Origin: Cyclobacterium lianum
GTDB taxonomy: Bacteria; Bacteroidota; Bacteroidia; Cytophagales; Cyclobacteriaceae
Direction: 5' to 3'
Length of the DNA stretch: 64,000 nt
NCBI RefSeq assembly: GCF_900143075.1
Contig: NZ_FRCY01000005.1
Span: forward strand, 1 to 64,000
The translations under genes were made by a program, and so were the position numbers. Each line of letters opens with the position of its first letter. Positions within the stretch are counted from its first letter, which is position 1. Under the pieces are notes generated by a model. It saw only the letters and a program-made list of their open reading frames with translations. It had not been told where the DNA came from and made no database searches. Shown piece after piece: positions 34,118 to 43,457 of the stretch.

Positions 34118-34627
34118 ATGACAACCAAATTTCCATTTGCCCTTATTTTAAGCCTGGGTATCGGCTTCCTCTCCTGCTCAGTATCCGATGACGAACAGGG
34201 TATCAAAGTTGAGATCTGTAACAATGGCATTGACGATGATTCCGATGGTCAGATAGATTGTGATGACGGTGATTGTGTTGAAGATAATGCCTGTATACAA
34301 TTGGGCTCAGATTACCGCCTGAAAGACAATATTTCTGTGCTCCGATACGGACTCTCGGAGGCCTTACAACTGCATGCCAAGACATACACCTACAAAGCTG
34401 ACGATTCTGCAGAAAAGCGGATGGGCTTTATGGCGCAGGATGTGCAAGCAATTATGCCAGAATTGGTCAGCGTAGACAAATCCGACCAGCACCTGAAACT
34501 AAAATACATGGATCTGGTGCCGGTATTGGTCAATGCCATCAAAGAACAGCAACAAATTATAGCATCCCATCAGCAACAAATAGAGCTGCTGAAGTGTGCA
34601 CTTGAAAACCAGGGGCAATCCAAATAA
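34118..34627 (+). CDS. Lipoprotein with peptidase S74 auto-processing domain
   Basis: The 169-residue protein has a lipobox (GFLSC, Cys20). A short Asp-rich metal-binding motif of the MopE type follows (NNGIDDDSDGQIDCDDGDC, about 35-53). The rest is a peptidase S74 domain: SDYRLKDNISVL, then RMGFMAQDVQAIMPELV and a C-terminal coiled coil (VNAIKEQQQIIASHQQQIELL). The self-cleaving dyad Ser64 and Lys69 (SDYRLK) is present. S74 domains normally serve as trimerisation chaperones at the end of phage spikes and release themselves. Here almost no shaft precedes the domain, so what is folded or released is unclear. It is a single gene with no phage neighbours. Confidence 0.8.
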   Translation: MTTKFPFALILSLGIGFLSCSVSDDEQGIKVEICNNGIDDDSDGQIDCDDGDCVEDNACIQLGSDYRLKDNISVLRYGLSEALQLHAKTYTYKADDSAEKRMGFMAQDVQAIMPELVSVDKSDQHLKLKYMDLVPVLVNAIKEQQQIIASHQQQIELLKCALENQGQSK

Positions 34628-34827
34628 GTCGTCTGCCCATTCCCTGTACTTTCCGAAATTTTCCCTGCCTTCCGAAAGTACAGGTTATATTTGGAAGCCG
34701 GCCCATCAATATTCTTCTAAATCCCGTGCTGCTTGTACTTGTCTAAGGAGATTAAGTGAAAGTTATTTGCAATGCTATTTGCAAAACATCGAGCCCAAAT
34801 ATTTTTTTGTTTCTACGTGATGTAAAA

Positions 34828-36129
34828 TTAATCCTCAGCGGTCATCATTTCCGGTTCAGAAGTCAAAATGGAAAGTAACCTGCCAATAAATTCCTCTTCC
34901 ATAGCCACATTCTTCCGCAGGTTCCACTCCTGCAAAATTACCCCAATGATATTTTCGTTCGGCAAAATCAGAAGGTGTTGTCCCCCTTTGCCTCGAGCCG
35001 CATATACTGGCTGCTCTTTATGGTTGAGCAGCCACCAGCTGTAGCCATACCCTACTTCCTGGTAACAATCTCTATTGCGAAAAGCTTTGCTATCAGGGGT
35101 ATAATTGGTGAAGCTCTTTTCCACCCAGGCAGCATCCAGAAGCTGTAAACCATTTATCTTCCCCTGATGGAGGTACAGTTCACCAAATCTGGCCAGGTCT
35201 CTTGCCGTAAACCAGGTTTCATCTCCACCTGCATAGTATCCATCCACCTTCCGCCAGAAAGCACATTGTATGCCGAGCGGTTTAAACAGCTGTTCCTCCG
35301 CAAACTCCCTAGTGTTCTTACCGGTTGACCTGGTAAGGATGGCAGAAAGTAGCATCTGCGAACCAGTGAAGTATTTAAACTCCTGTCCTATCTTAGGCTC
35401 AGAAACTTTTTCGTGAAGGATCACCTGCTCTACATTCTGAGGCCCATCCCAGCCGGTAAACCCAGCCCGCATGGTCAGTAAATGGTCTATGGTTAATTTA
35501 TCCTTGTGAAGATCCTTTAGCTGCCGCTGGTATTCCGGAAAGAAGGGCATGACTAACTCATGCTCGGATCGGAGATAACCCTGCTGGATAGCAATACCTG
35601 TCAGTGCCGAAAGGATACTCTTGGTGATAGAGTGAACATTGAAGGCGCTGTACCGGGTAGCCCCTTTCTGGTATTTTTCCACTATTATCTTACCATCTTT
35701 GATGATGATCAGCCCCCTTAGTCTCTCCCAGCTTTCAATGTCATCGAGATACTGTTCCATGTCCGACCGATTCAATCCAACACTTTCAGGCCTTTCTGCC
35801 AGCCATTTGTTGTACGGTTCATGGCTGACTTCAAAGGACTGTGACTGGCTGAAGGGGAGCGAGAGATTGAGCGGATGCCATTCCAGGAAATAATTAATAC
35901 TGTTTACCGCAATCAATAAGGTGGCTGAAGCTGCCAGACCGAGTAACAATTTCCTTCGGCGGTGTTTTTTCCAAATAGCAGTAGTCAAGGTGATCAGCAG
36001 GATCAGCAACGCCAACACGTATTCAATGGCGTTTGGATACGGCAAATAAAAGAAGTCATCTTTAATTTTGTAGGAGACACCTACCGATAGCACCGTTAGC
36101 AGCAGGAAAAAGATGTAAAGGATTTTCAT
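34828..36129 (-). CDS. Membrane-anchored serine hydrolase, beta-lactamase family
   Basis: The 433-residue protein has three membrane helices in its first 80 residues, followed by an outside beta-lactamase-like domain. The nucleophile motif is Ser167-Lys170 in HSITKSIL. The second-motif region is KYFTGSQMLLS and the third is RGKGGQHLLILP. Sub-family features (LLTMRAGFTGWDG, WWLLNHKEQPVYAARG) fit the esterase or D-aminopeptidase-like group. It is a distant paralogue of the enzyme at 30667-32307, with different anchoring. The substrate is unknown. It is transcribed alone; a divergent S74 lipoprotein lies on the far side. Confidence 0.8.
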   Translation of the reverse strand: MKILYIFFLLLTVLSVGVSYKIKDDFFYLPYPNAIEYVLALLILLITLTTAIWKKHRRRKLLLGLAASATLLIAVNSINYFLEWHPLNLSLPFSQSQSFEVSHEPYNKWLAERPESVGLNRSDMEQYLDDIESWERLRGLIIIKDGKIIVEKYQKGATRYSAFNVHSITKSILSALTGIAIQQGYLRSEHELVMPFFPEYQRQLKDLHKDKLTIDHLLTMRAGFTGWDGPQNVEQVILHEKVSEPKIGQEFKYFTGSQMLLSAILTRSTGKNTREFAEEQLFKPLGIQCAFWRKVDGYYAGGDETWFTARDLARFGELYLHQGKINGLQLLDAAWVEKSFTNYTPDSKAFRNRDCYQEVGYGYSWWLLNHKEQPVYAARGKGGQHLLILPNENIIGVILQEWNLRKNVAMEEEFIGRLLSILTSEPEMMTAED

Positions 36130-36271
36130 TTAAAGGAGCTGTTAGCAAAACTTCTGCCAGATATAACAATTTAAGCAGGCAGAAAATCATTCACCTGACC
36201 GTTCCCGGCCTGGTCCGGAAAATCATGTTTTAAGACCCAGCGGGCTTTTCCGGTTCCGGCAGCCGACCAAA

Positions 36272-37162
36272 TCACAATCCGTGCCCACCGGACACCTTAA
36301 TTACCTGACCCGTGACCCAGGAGGCTTTGTCTGAAGTCAAAAACAATACCGTGTCGGCAATATCCTGCGGGGTACCGATCCTTGCTATCGGGATATCGGG
36401 TAAAACACGCTGTATCAACTCAGGATTCATCCATCCGGTTTGCGTTGGCCCCGGAGCGATCGCATTTACAGTAATGCCCAGGTATCCCAGTTCCATCGCA
36501 ATGGAACGCGTGAATGCTTCAACTGCAGCTTTGCTTGAACCGTAGGCAAGCTGTCCGGACATGATCTGCGCGGTATCTGTGCTGAAGTTGACGATCCGTC
36601 CGTACTGGGCATCTGTGTGCAGGGGTTTGTATGTACCGACACCCATAGAAGTTTCCTGTATGTCCCGAAACCCGGATTCGATCAATTCGCCATATCCCCG
36701 TTTGACAAATTCCCGGATCATCATTATTGTGCCTTGTACCGTTGTCTCATAAGTGGATTTTATATCATCCAACCGTATATTGAATATGCTGTCCTGGACA
36801 GGGTATCCGGCGGCATTATTGATCAGGATATTTACCTTACCCAGTTTGGCTTCGATCTTGTCAAAAATTACCGGAATATTCTCTGCGACGGAAATGTCCG
36901 ACTCGATGGCCAGATAATCACGTGTATGGGAGGATATGGAATGTTCCACTTCCGAACAGTCCATTGACAGGGCTTTGAAATAGGAATCCACACAATCGCC
37001 TTTCGCCGATGCTTCATCGTAGTCAAAACTCATCCTTTTATAGACCATTGCCACTTTTGCCCCTTGCTTTGCATAGGACAAGACCATTGCAGCCCCCATC
37101 CCTTTGGGGTTGTTTGTACCGGTGATCAGCACTACTTTATCTTTCAATCCATAAGCTACCAT
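36272..37162 (-). CDS. Short-chain dehydrogenase/reductase (SDR)
   Basis: The 296-residue classical SDR starts at ATG 37162 (MVAYGLKDKVVLITG); the longer frame adds 25 non-conserved residues. The nucleotide motif is TGTNNPKGMG near residue 15 and NNAAGYP near 116. Catalytic residues lie in NFSTDTAQ and YGSSKAA (Tyr and Lys). The end SGGHGL is standard. FabG-like enzymes reduce 3-oxoacyl groups or oxidise sugars. An insert with YKRMSFDYDEASAKGDCVDSY near 45-65 is longer than usual. The gene stands with other small leftward genes but is not overlapped by them. The substrate is not predicted; a link with sugar oxidation in the fuconate route is possible but unproven. Confidence 0.85.
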   Translation of the reverse strand: MVAYGLKDKVVLITGTNNPKGMGAAMVLSYAKQGAKVAMVYKRMSFDYDEASAKGDCVDSYFKALSMDCSEVEHSISSHTRDYLAIESDISVAENIPVIFDKIEAKLGKVNILINNAAGYPVQDSIFNIRLDDIKSTYETTVQGTIMMIREFVKRGYGELIESGFRDIQETSMGVGTYKPLHTDAQYGRIVNFSTDTAQIMSGQLAYGSSKAAVEAFTRSIAMELGYLGITVNAIAPGPTQTGWMNPELIQRVLPDIPIARIGTPQDIADTVLFLTSDKASWVTGQVIKVSGGHGL

Positions 37163-37291
37163 AATGGCGGTCTCGTTTATTTTCGCGTTTGAATTATCCA
37201 CCAATGCTGCGGAGCTGGCCGAATTGGAGCGAATCACTGTCCCTCATATCCAAGGCTATTCAAGAGAAAAAAACATTCAATTTCCGGCTGT

Positions 37292-37651
37292 TCAACCTGT
37301 ATTATCCCGAGACAAAGTGGTGGGTTCACTATTTGTTTTTTCAAATTCATAGTCTCTCTCCACTTTCGCTATTCTTGTTTTATAAATTTTATACCAGTCC
37401 GTTCTTCCTTTCTTTTGAGCAATGATATGGTCGGAGTGTTGCTTCCACTTGTTAATCGACTCAAGGTCCTTCCAGTAAGACACCGTAATTCCAAGATGAT
37501 TTCGTGCACTTTCTACACCAAAAAATCCTTCCTGCCTGCTGGCCAATTCCATCATTAAATCTGCCATTTCAGCATAGCCTTCATTTTCATCCGTTCTCAA
37601 AGCGCTAAAGATGACCGCATAATAGGGAGGATCAGGAGTATTGGCTATCAT
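37292..37651 (-). CDS. ABM-superfamily monooxygenase (antibiotic biosynthesis monooxygenase domain)
   Basis: The 119-residue dimeric alpha/beta ferredoxin-like protein shows YYAVIFSALRTDENEGYAEMA, SRQEGFFGVESAR and GITVSYWKDLESINKWKQHSDH, the hallmarks of ABM domains, including the conserved WK pair. Members oxidise aromatic or haem-like ligands without a cofactor, but most are uncharacterised. It is 14 bp downstream of the conserved hypothetical gene at 37666-38004, so the two form a small operon. Confidence 0.8.
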   Translation of the reverse strand: MIANTPDPPYYAVIFSALRTDENEGYAEMADLMMELASRQEGFFGVESARNHLGITVSYWKDLESINKWKQHSDHIIAQKKGRTDWYKIYKTRIAKVERDYEFEKTNSEPTTLSRDNTG

Positions 37652-37665
37652 ATCAATATCTGGCT

Positions 37666-38004
37666 TTATTGTTCTTCAATTATTGATGCTCCCTTTGATC
37701 GGTCGCCCGAGGTCCATTCCCATTTTTCGTGCAATCGGATTTTCCCATTTGCAAGGATTTCGGGTTTCGATGTGCATTGTCCGGTCAACAATTGATTCTT
37801 TTTGTTTACCTGATGATAACGCATATCAATATTTCCTTTTTCGTCCACCAGACCAATCAACTGTCCTTTTACGATTTCCCCACCTGAATACTCCGATGAA
37901 AGTACCTTGCCAACTTGTTTGTAGTGAAAGACGGTTTGGTTTGAAACTTCACCATTTTCAGCGCTACTTATTGGAACGAAAGTCTTGTTATTGTAATTTA
38001 TCAT
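37666..38004 (-). CDS. Conserved hypothetical protein (often mislabelled N-acetylglutamate synthase)
   Basis: The 112-residue protein begins MINYNNKTFVPISSAENGEVS and contains FHYKQVGKVLSSEYSGG, KGQLIGLVDEKGNIDMRY and RLHEKWEWTSGD. The repeated beta strands suggest a small beta-barrel of the lipocalin type. Such proteins are widespread in Bacteroidota, where database labels of N-acetylglutamate synthase have no biochemical support. It is 14 bp from the ABM gene. Confidence 0.7.
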   Translation of the reverse strand: MINYNNKTFVPISSAENGEVSNQTVFHYKQVGKVLSSEYSGGEIVKGQLIGLVDEKGNIDMRYHQVNKKNQLLTGQCTSKPEILANGKIRLHEKWEWTSGDRSKGASIIEEQ

Positions 38005-38163
38005 TGTTTTTTATTAAAAAGGCACAACGGTCCAGGCTTTGCTGCGGTGGGCACTGTTGGAGCCGTTTTCACGAGACTGTCCCGAACTTTATCCAATGTA
38101 CCAAATATTATTTATTCGTTTGGTGCCGATTGCACTCAAGCCATGGTTAGGGTGCGTTTTCCC

Positions 38164-38493
38164 TTATTCTATGGTAAAGGATACTTTCTTACCCAAACCA
38201 ATTTCAAGAATCCTGTACAATGTAGATAGCTGAATATCACTTTTCCCATTTTCAATTCTTGAAATAAAGCTCTTTTTTGTTCCGGTTTTAAGTGCCAGTT
38301 GTTCCTGGGTCATGTTCGAAAGTCTTCTTTCTTCCTTAATAAGCTCCCCTATCGCAAAAGCTTTCGCCTTAGCCTCGAATGCCATTCGTTGATCTGTTCC
38401 CTGTGCCCCATATCTTTTTTCCAAATGTTCCTCAAAGGTTGTCACATGCTTTTTATCTAAACTTTCCATCTTATCAGGGGTTTTGCTTTTCAT
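38164..38493 (-). CDS. higA: HigA-type antitoxin, XRE helix-turn-helix
   Basis: The 109-residue protein ends with a classic Cro/C1 helix-turn-helix (LIKEERRLSNMTQEQLALKTGTKKSFISRIENGKSDIQLSTL, about 52-93). Its N-terminal 50 residues are helical and would bind the toxin, the order seen in HigA-2 antitoxins. It lies downstream of, and overlaps by 20 bp, the toxin gene; toxin-first order is typical of HigBA. It should neutralise the toxin and repress the operon. Confidence 0.85.
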   Translation of the reverse strand: MKSKTPDKMESLDKKHVTTFEEHLEKRYGAQGTDQRMAFEAKAKAFAIGELIKEERRLSNMTQEQLALKTGTKKSFISRIENGKSDIQLSTLYRILEIGLGKKVSFTIE

Positions 38494-38821
38494 TAAAGTA
38501 TTCTGCTCTTAGTCTTAAAGCTTTTTCAATTTCTTTTCTAGGTGTCTTTTGGCTCTTTTTCTGAAAACCATTGAAGAGCACTACCAAATTACCGTCATCA
38601 AAACAGCAAAATATTCGGTAAATATCGCTGCTGAATTCCACCCTGATTTCATAGAGGCCATCGGTTCCCTTCATATGTTGAAAGAATTTTATCGGAATCC
38701 TCTCCAATATCATCACCATATACAGTACCTGGTCCATTTTATCCTGGACCTTGATCGGCAGCTTATCGAAGAATTCAGAGAAATGGTTCCTGTAAAAAAT
38801 CAGGGATCTCTTCTTGTTCAT
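38474..38821 (-). CDS. higB: HigB/RelE-type toxin (DUF891-like)
   Basis: The 115-residue protein has the RelE fold and the phage-derived Gp49-like (DUF891) pattern: FFDKLPIKVQDKMDQVLYMV, KGTDGLYEIRVEFSSDIYRIFCCFDDGNLVVLFNGFQKKSQKTP, and KALRLRAEYF. These toxins cleave mRNA on the ribosome; the basic residues RVE, YR and KKSQKTP form the usual active face. The frame is intact. It precedes and overlaps higA, so the pair should be functional. Confidence 0.85.
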   Translation of the reverse strand: MNKKRSLIFYRNHFSEFFDKLPIKVQDKMDQVLYMVMILERIPIKFFQHMKGTDGLYEIRVEFSSDIYRIFCCFDDGNLVVLFNGFQKKSQKTPRKEIEKALRLRAEYFNEKQNP

Positions 38822-39180
38822 TTCGTAAAGTTAACGAATAATGGTACAAAAATATCGGGAATCATTCAATTTTTTTGCTCTTTGAATATTTAAACAAATG
38901 CTCCCTAACATCCATATACAGCTACCTTTTCAGTCAGGATGCGTTTATTCGGACTATGCACGCTACCTGAACCCCTTGTTTACGCTCAACAAATTAATCA
39001 TTTCGGTCAATATCCGGGTCTATGGCCTGCTTTTTTTTTAACCATGAAGCTCGTCCGGATACAGACCTATTGCATAAGTATATAAAATTCCAGTGCCGCG
39101 CTCAGCAAGCAACCTGCCCCATCTGCCGAAACTATCCTTGTCGGTAATGAATTAAGCTGCCGAAAAATGACAAGCCGGAT

Positions 39181-40887
39181 TTACTCCGGACGGATATCAT
39201 TGGCAGAAGTGGCATACAGGCCGATCAGGTTGCCGGTAAAGCCTCCGGCCACATTGGTAGAAAGGATATCCCCGGATACCGTTCCGCCCAGATTCACGAA
39301 TGCTCCTCCCGGCAGGGCATAGCTGAAGCGGTACGCATCCCCCTCTGCACTTACCCGGAGCCGCAGGGGTCCGTTTACCTGCACTACCTCACTGCCGATC
39401 ACTTTAGACTCACCATCCTCTGTTCGTTCCAACACCAGCCGGTAGTCGCTGCCTGCCCGGGTCAGCCCGAAAACATAATGGAATTTTTCACTCTGCAGGC
39501 AGGTAATTCCCGCCAGTTCCGTTTCGGAAGCGGGCAGGTAATCCATATGGGTGGTGAAGGTAAAATTTTTGTGTTGTTGCCGGTAAAACAGGGAAGCTAC
39601 CGGAGCCTGCTCTTTGGTGGTCGCCGGAAAAGGATTGATCTTCAGTCCTTCCTCCGTGAACAAAATAAAATCTTCCCGGGGGCCCCTCAATCCTATCCAG
39701 CGGTAGTCCAGTGGATCTGAACCGAAAGTTTCCGTGTAGGTGAAATTGCCATTGGGGAAAAATCCTTCCTGCCCGGTCCTGTTTTGCACCCCTTCCGGCA
39801 GGCTGAGTTTAGGCTGCATGGGGATCAGCCCGTTTTCGAATACCGGAAACTCCCCGGACCAGTCCACCGGCAGGATAAAGGTCTCGCGGCCGGTATTCAC
39901 CCGATCTTTCTCATTGGGACGGATACCCAGAAACACCCCGTAATATTGTCCTTCCGGGGTTTGTACCAGGTCCGCATGCCCGGCCCAGTCCACCTTGTTT
40001 TTACGGTCTTTGGCAAGGTAGCGCTGCGAAAGGATGGGATTTCCGGGCGCAGGCAGGTAAGGTCCCCTGGGATGATCACTCACAAAAATCACCTCGCTGT
40101 GCCAGTCGCCGGTACCACCCTCTGCGCACATCAGGTAATAGCGACCATCCTTCTTGTAGATATGGGGCGCCTCTATCCAGATGGGTTGCTGACTGATGTC
40201 CACTCCCCCGTCCACAATTACCTTGTCGGTACCCGCAATTACCTGATCCGCCTCAATATCGTAATCCCATATCTTGATGACCCGGTGCCCTTCGTAGAGC
40301 GCTTCTTCGGGAGCATCATTGTGTACCACATAGGCTTTGCCGTCTTCGTCAAAAAACAAGGCCGGATCGATCCCGCTGAAGTTCAATTTGACCGGATCAG
40401 ACCATCCCTGTTTGGGATCGCGGGTCTTCACCACCATATTGCCAACGCCACCTGCAAACTGGGTAGTGATCATATAAAAGGTGTCGTTATTTTGATTGTA
40501 CAGGATGTCCGGAGCAAAAATGCCCGCACTGATCCCTGCCCTGCTGACCTTCAACTGGGATTTCCGGTCCAGCACATGGCCGATTTGGGTCCAGTTGACC
40601 AGGTCCCTGGAATGAAACAGGGGTACACCCGGGAACATGGCAAAAGATGAGGCCACCAGGTAATAATCCTCTCCCTTCCTGGTGATGGATGGATCAGGAA
40701 AACATCCCTGTAAAATGGGATTGTAAAACTCCCCTTCTGCCAGGGGGTTCTCCTTGTAAACAACATCATTTCCCTGATAGATTACTTGGGAAAAAAGCGG
40801 GGCATTTTCCTGCCGGCCCAGGGTATGAACTGTGGAAAACAGATGAAGCGTACAGATGATGAGAAGAATGGTGGAAAGTTTTTTCAT
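39181..40887 (-). CDS. Glycoside hydrolase family 43 enzyme (beta-xylosidase/arabinofuranosidase-like)
   Basis: The 568-residue secreted enzyme has a signal peptide (about 1-25). The five-bladed propeller spans about 50-350: general base Asp65 in CFPDPS, pKa modulator Asp174 in GIDPALFF, general acid Glu239 in WIEAPHIY. A C-terminal beta-sandwich of about 190 residues (FGSDPLDYRWIGLRGP) is the common GH43 accessory domain. The layout matches GH43 beta-xylosidases and arabinofuranosidases, but beta-galactosidase-like or other specificities exist. It is leftward next to a TonB receptor gene, separated from it by 347 bp, and would suit removal of side chains in the glycan locus. Confidence 0.88.
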   Translation of the reverse strand: MKKLSTILLIICTLHLFSTVHTLGRQENAPLFSQVIYQGNDVVYKENPLAEGEFYNPILQGCFPDPSITRKGEDYYLVASSFAMFPGVPLFHSRDLVNWTQIGHVLDRKSQLKVSRAGISAGIFAPDILYNQNNDTFYMITTQFAGGVGNMVVKTRDPKQGWSDPVKLNFSGIDPALFFDEDGKAYVVHNDAPEEALYEGHRVIKIWDYDIEADQVIAGTDKVIVDGGVDISQQPIWIEAPHIYKKDGRYYLMCAEGGTGDWHSEVIFVSDHPRGPYLPAPGNPILSQRYLAKDRKNKVDWAGHADLVQTPEGQYYGVFLGIRPNEKDRVNTGRETFILPVDWSGEFPVFENGLIPMQPKLSLPEGVQNRTGQEGFFPNGNFTYTETFGSDPLDYRWIGLRGPREDFILFTEEGLKINPFPATTKEQAPVASLFYRQQHKNFTFTTHMDYLPASETELAGITCLQSEKFHYVFGLTRAGSDYRLVLERTEDGESKVIGSEVVQVNGPLRLRVSAEGDAYRFSYALPGGAFVNLGGTVSGDILSTNVAGGFTGNLIGLYATSANDIRPE

Positions 40888-41234
40888 GCCTGAGCAAAGG
40901 TTTTGGTCAATGGGTTTGATTAGAAGCTACAGCAGCCTGGACAAGGTGAAGCTCCACGAACTATTGCACAGTGAGCCTACCAGGTAGAAGTTGCTTATAT
41001 GCCATAGGAGCTCTCATACCGAAAGGCCCGCTGCTAAGTCCACGCACCGAATTAAACTTCCGGCGCTTTCAAATATAAAATGTATTGCATACACATAATA
41101 GCCCGGAGGCATTTTTTTTCCCGGAAAGTACCTTGCCGGGAATCAGCCTGGCGGCCGGGCAAGGAAGGATAGTTGGACAGCATCACCTTTCACTACCGGA
41201 CGGCAAGCCTTTTTCTCAGAAAAGAGTTCAAACC
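40888..41234. other. Gene-free stretch between GH43 and TonB receptor
   Basis: This 347-bp stretch should carry the promoter of the GH43 gene. I see no clear promoter, operator copy or strong terminator. A T8 run next to CCCGG...CCGGG at 41110-41140 is in the wrong arrangement for a terminator of either flanking gene. A rightward frame overlapping this area is a shadow of the receptor gene. Confidence 0.3.
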
Positions 41235-43409
41235 CTACAAATGCAACTTGAAGCCTCCGTTGATGACAAAACCATCCACGGGTGCATAAATATCCCTAAA
41301 CTGCGGATCGCTGATCGAACCGGTGTAAATGGTATCAAAAGCGGTCTGCCGTGTATCCAGAAAGTTTTCAAAGTTCAGGAAAACAGAAAAATGATCGGCA
41401 AACTTTCTTTCCGACATCAGCCCCAGGATCCAGTAGGGTTGTCCGGTCTGCCCGTCATTCAGAAGCTGCCGGCTGAAATAGTAGGCTTCCAGCCCGATCC
41501 AGAATTCCTCATGTTTTTCATACATCAGCACATTGTTGAGCCGGTGTCGGGCCACCAGCGGATAGGGCTCACTGTCGCCTCCCCGCCGCTCATCTACATC
41601 CGAAAAGGTATAGCCGGTAAAAAGCTTCCAGTCCCGGTAATTCCACTTTAAATTAAGCTCCATCCCCTGAGTCCTTATCCTCCCCTCGGGCTGCCGAAAC
41701 TCAAATGCCGATCCCGCAGCAACCAACATGAGCGGATCCTGTATCCGGGTATGGAAGAAAAGGGTGTTGGTATTCAGGGTCAGTTCCTCACTTAGGGCGA
41801 TTTTATAGTTGACATCCAGATTTGCTCCGGAAGAACGTTCTGCATCAAACAGGGAGGGATCAATGGGCCGAACGTTCCGAAACGAAATCCGCTCTGCCTC
41901 TTCTGAAAACACCGTAGGTGATTTATACCCCAGGCCTCCACCAAGCCGGAAGGTAAGGTGCTCGGACGGTTCTACCATGAGGGACAGGCGGGGCAAAGGA
42001 AAAAGCCCGTAGTCTTGCTGATAATCCAACCTGAACCCGGTCTCCAGGGTCCATTTTTGAGCCGGATTCCAAATATTCTGAACAAATGCACCCAGGGTAT
42101 TCAGTTGGTAATCCAGGGGCTCGGAAAAGGCTCCCTGGGTCTGGTCAAAATTCTCCGTCCATAGATTGGTTCCCAAAGACCACTCAGCGCTTTCGCTTTG
42201 GGTCCGAAAGTTCAATTCGGAAAATGAGGAAAATTGCCGGCCTGCAAACCGATAATCCCTGAGGGATATCTTCCTGTTAAAAAAGTTAAGGCTGTTCTTT
42301 AACTCCAGGACCTTGCCATCGCCCCAGTCCTGCTCATAACGCAGTTGGGTTGAAAACCGGTCGGTTTGGTTGCGTTCAAAATAGGGGTCCTTGACAGGTT
42401 CATCCCTGATATAGGCCAGATTGCCGCCCAGGCGATCCTCATTGGTCCAGTTCAAACCTAGCATCAATTCGCTGTCCTCATCAGGGTTCCAAAACACTCT
42501 AGGATTGATACTGATCCGGTCAAATTCCGGTATGGCCGTCAGGCCCACCGTGGAGGGATCATAAGCATTCCCTTTGTTGTAGGAGACAAAAACGGTAGTG
42601 CCCAGATTTTCACTTTTCCCGGAATAAAACCCACTGGCATCCAGCCCCAAAGCGGATGTTCCGTTGACCATCAGATCAAGCCCTCCATCTTCCTGTGGGC
42701 GCTTTGAAATCAGGTTGACTAATCCTGCAATGGCACCTCCCCCGTAGAGGGTGGAAGCCGAGCCTTTGATTACCTCCACCTGTGCCAGGTCCAAAGGTGG
42801 GATCTGCATCAGGCTAAGGCCCCCGGAATAGCCTGCATAAAGCGGCAGTCCATCCCGCAGAAGCTGGGTATATTTTCCGTCCAACCCCTGAATCCGGATA
42901 CTGGAATTGTAGCTGGTGGCGGAGGTTTGCTGGGTCTGTATTCCGGTACTTTCGTTGAGCAGCATGCGGATATCTCCCGGCTTCATGTTGCCTTTCTCAG
43001 CGAGCTCCTCCCCGGCGATGACTTCCACCCGTGTTGGGTTATCGGCAATCAGCGTGCTGGAGCGGGTAGACTGCACCACGATTGCCTCCATTTCATCTTC
43101 TTCGGGATGAAGGTTGACCTGTTCCGGCTGTTCCTGGCTCAGCGGAAAGGTACGCGCAAAATTTTCAGAACGATAGCCCAGGAATCTTATTTCAATGGTA
43201 TAAGTGCCGGCAGGAACCGCCACAAAGCGGACCTCCCCCTTTGTATCGGCTACAGCAGCCAGATTGGTATCGGTAAACTGAACGGTAGCACCGGGCAGCG
43301 GCTCTCCGGACTCCTCATCCACAATGCGCAAACGGTACTCGGATGTTGTTTGGGTATAGGCCATTCGACTGATACATACACATAGTATCAGCCCAAATAA
43401 ATATTTCAT
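41235..43409 (-). CDS. TonB-dependent outer-membrane receptor
   Basis: The 724-residue receptor has a signal peptide ending near TQT (about 22) and a CarboxypepD-regulatory-like domain (about 25-105; SGEPLPGATVQFTDTNLAAVADTKG). The plug (about 115-235) contains ASTLYGGGAIAGLVNLIS, and the 22-strand barrel ends in NGGFKLHL. It lacks the length and SusD partner of SusC-type importers and resembles CirA/FecA-type receptors for metals or siderophores. It follows the small Cys-rich protein gene by 48 bp on the same strand. The pairing suggests metal or small-ligand uptake rather than glycan uptake. It depends on TonB-ExbBD, which are not in the window. Confidence 0.88.
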   Translation of the reverse strand: MKYLFGLILCVCISRMAYTQTTSEYRLRIVDEESGEPLPGATVQFTDTNLAAVADTKGEVRFVAVPAGTYTIEIRFLGYRSENFARTFPLSQEQPEQVNLHPEEDEMEAIVVQSTRSSTLIADNPTRVEVIAGEELAEKGNMKPGDIRMLLNESTGIQTQQTSATSYNSSIRIQGLDGKYTQLLRDGLPLYAGYSGGLSLMQIPPLDLAQVEVIKGSASTLYGGGAIAGLVNLISKRPQEDGGLDLMVNGTSALGLDASGFYSGKSENLGTTVFVSYNKGNAYDPSTVGLTAIPEFDRISINPRVFWNPDEDSELMLGLNWTNEDRLGGNLAYIRDEPVKDPYFERNQTDRFSTQLRYEQDWGDGKVLELKNSLNFFNRKISLRDYRFAGRQFSSFSELNFRTQSESAEWSLGTNLWTENFDQTQGAFSEPLDYQLNTLGAFVQNIWNPAQKWTLETGFRLDYQQDYGLFPLPRLSLMVEPSEHLTFRLGGGLGYKSPTVFSEEAERISFRNVRPIDPSLFDAERSSGANLDVNYKIALSEELTLNTNTLFFHTRIQDPLMLVAAGSAFEFRQPEGRIRTQGMELNLKWNYRDWKLFTGYTFSDVDERRGGDSEPYPLVARHRLNNVLMYEKHEEFWIGLEAYYFSRQLLNDGQTGQPYWILGLMSERKFADHFSVFLNFENFLDTRQTAFDTIYTGSISDPQFRDIYAPVDGFVINGGFKLHL

Positions 43410-43457
43410 TTTTCTGGAAAGTTGTAGGTGAATAAAAAAAGGTTCTGCGTCTGCAGA

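Noticed and set aside
38005-38163. Integron attC-like inverted structure between HigA and the hypothetical gene
   Set aside because: GGCACAAC and GTTGGAGCC arms can be drawn, but the core sites do not fit and there is no integrase or further copy.
41085-41651. A rightward 188-codon frame
   Set aside because: It is antisense to the TonB receptor 3' end and has no protein-like features.
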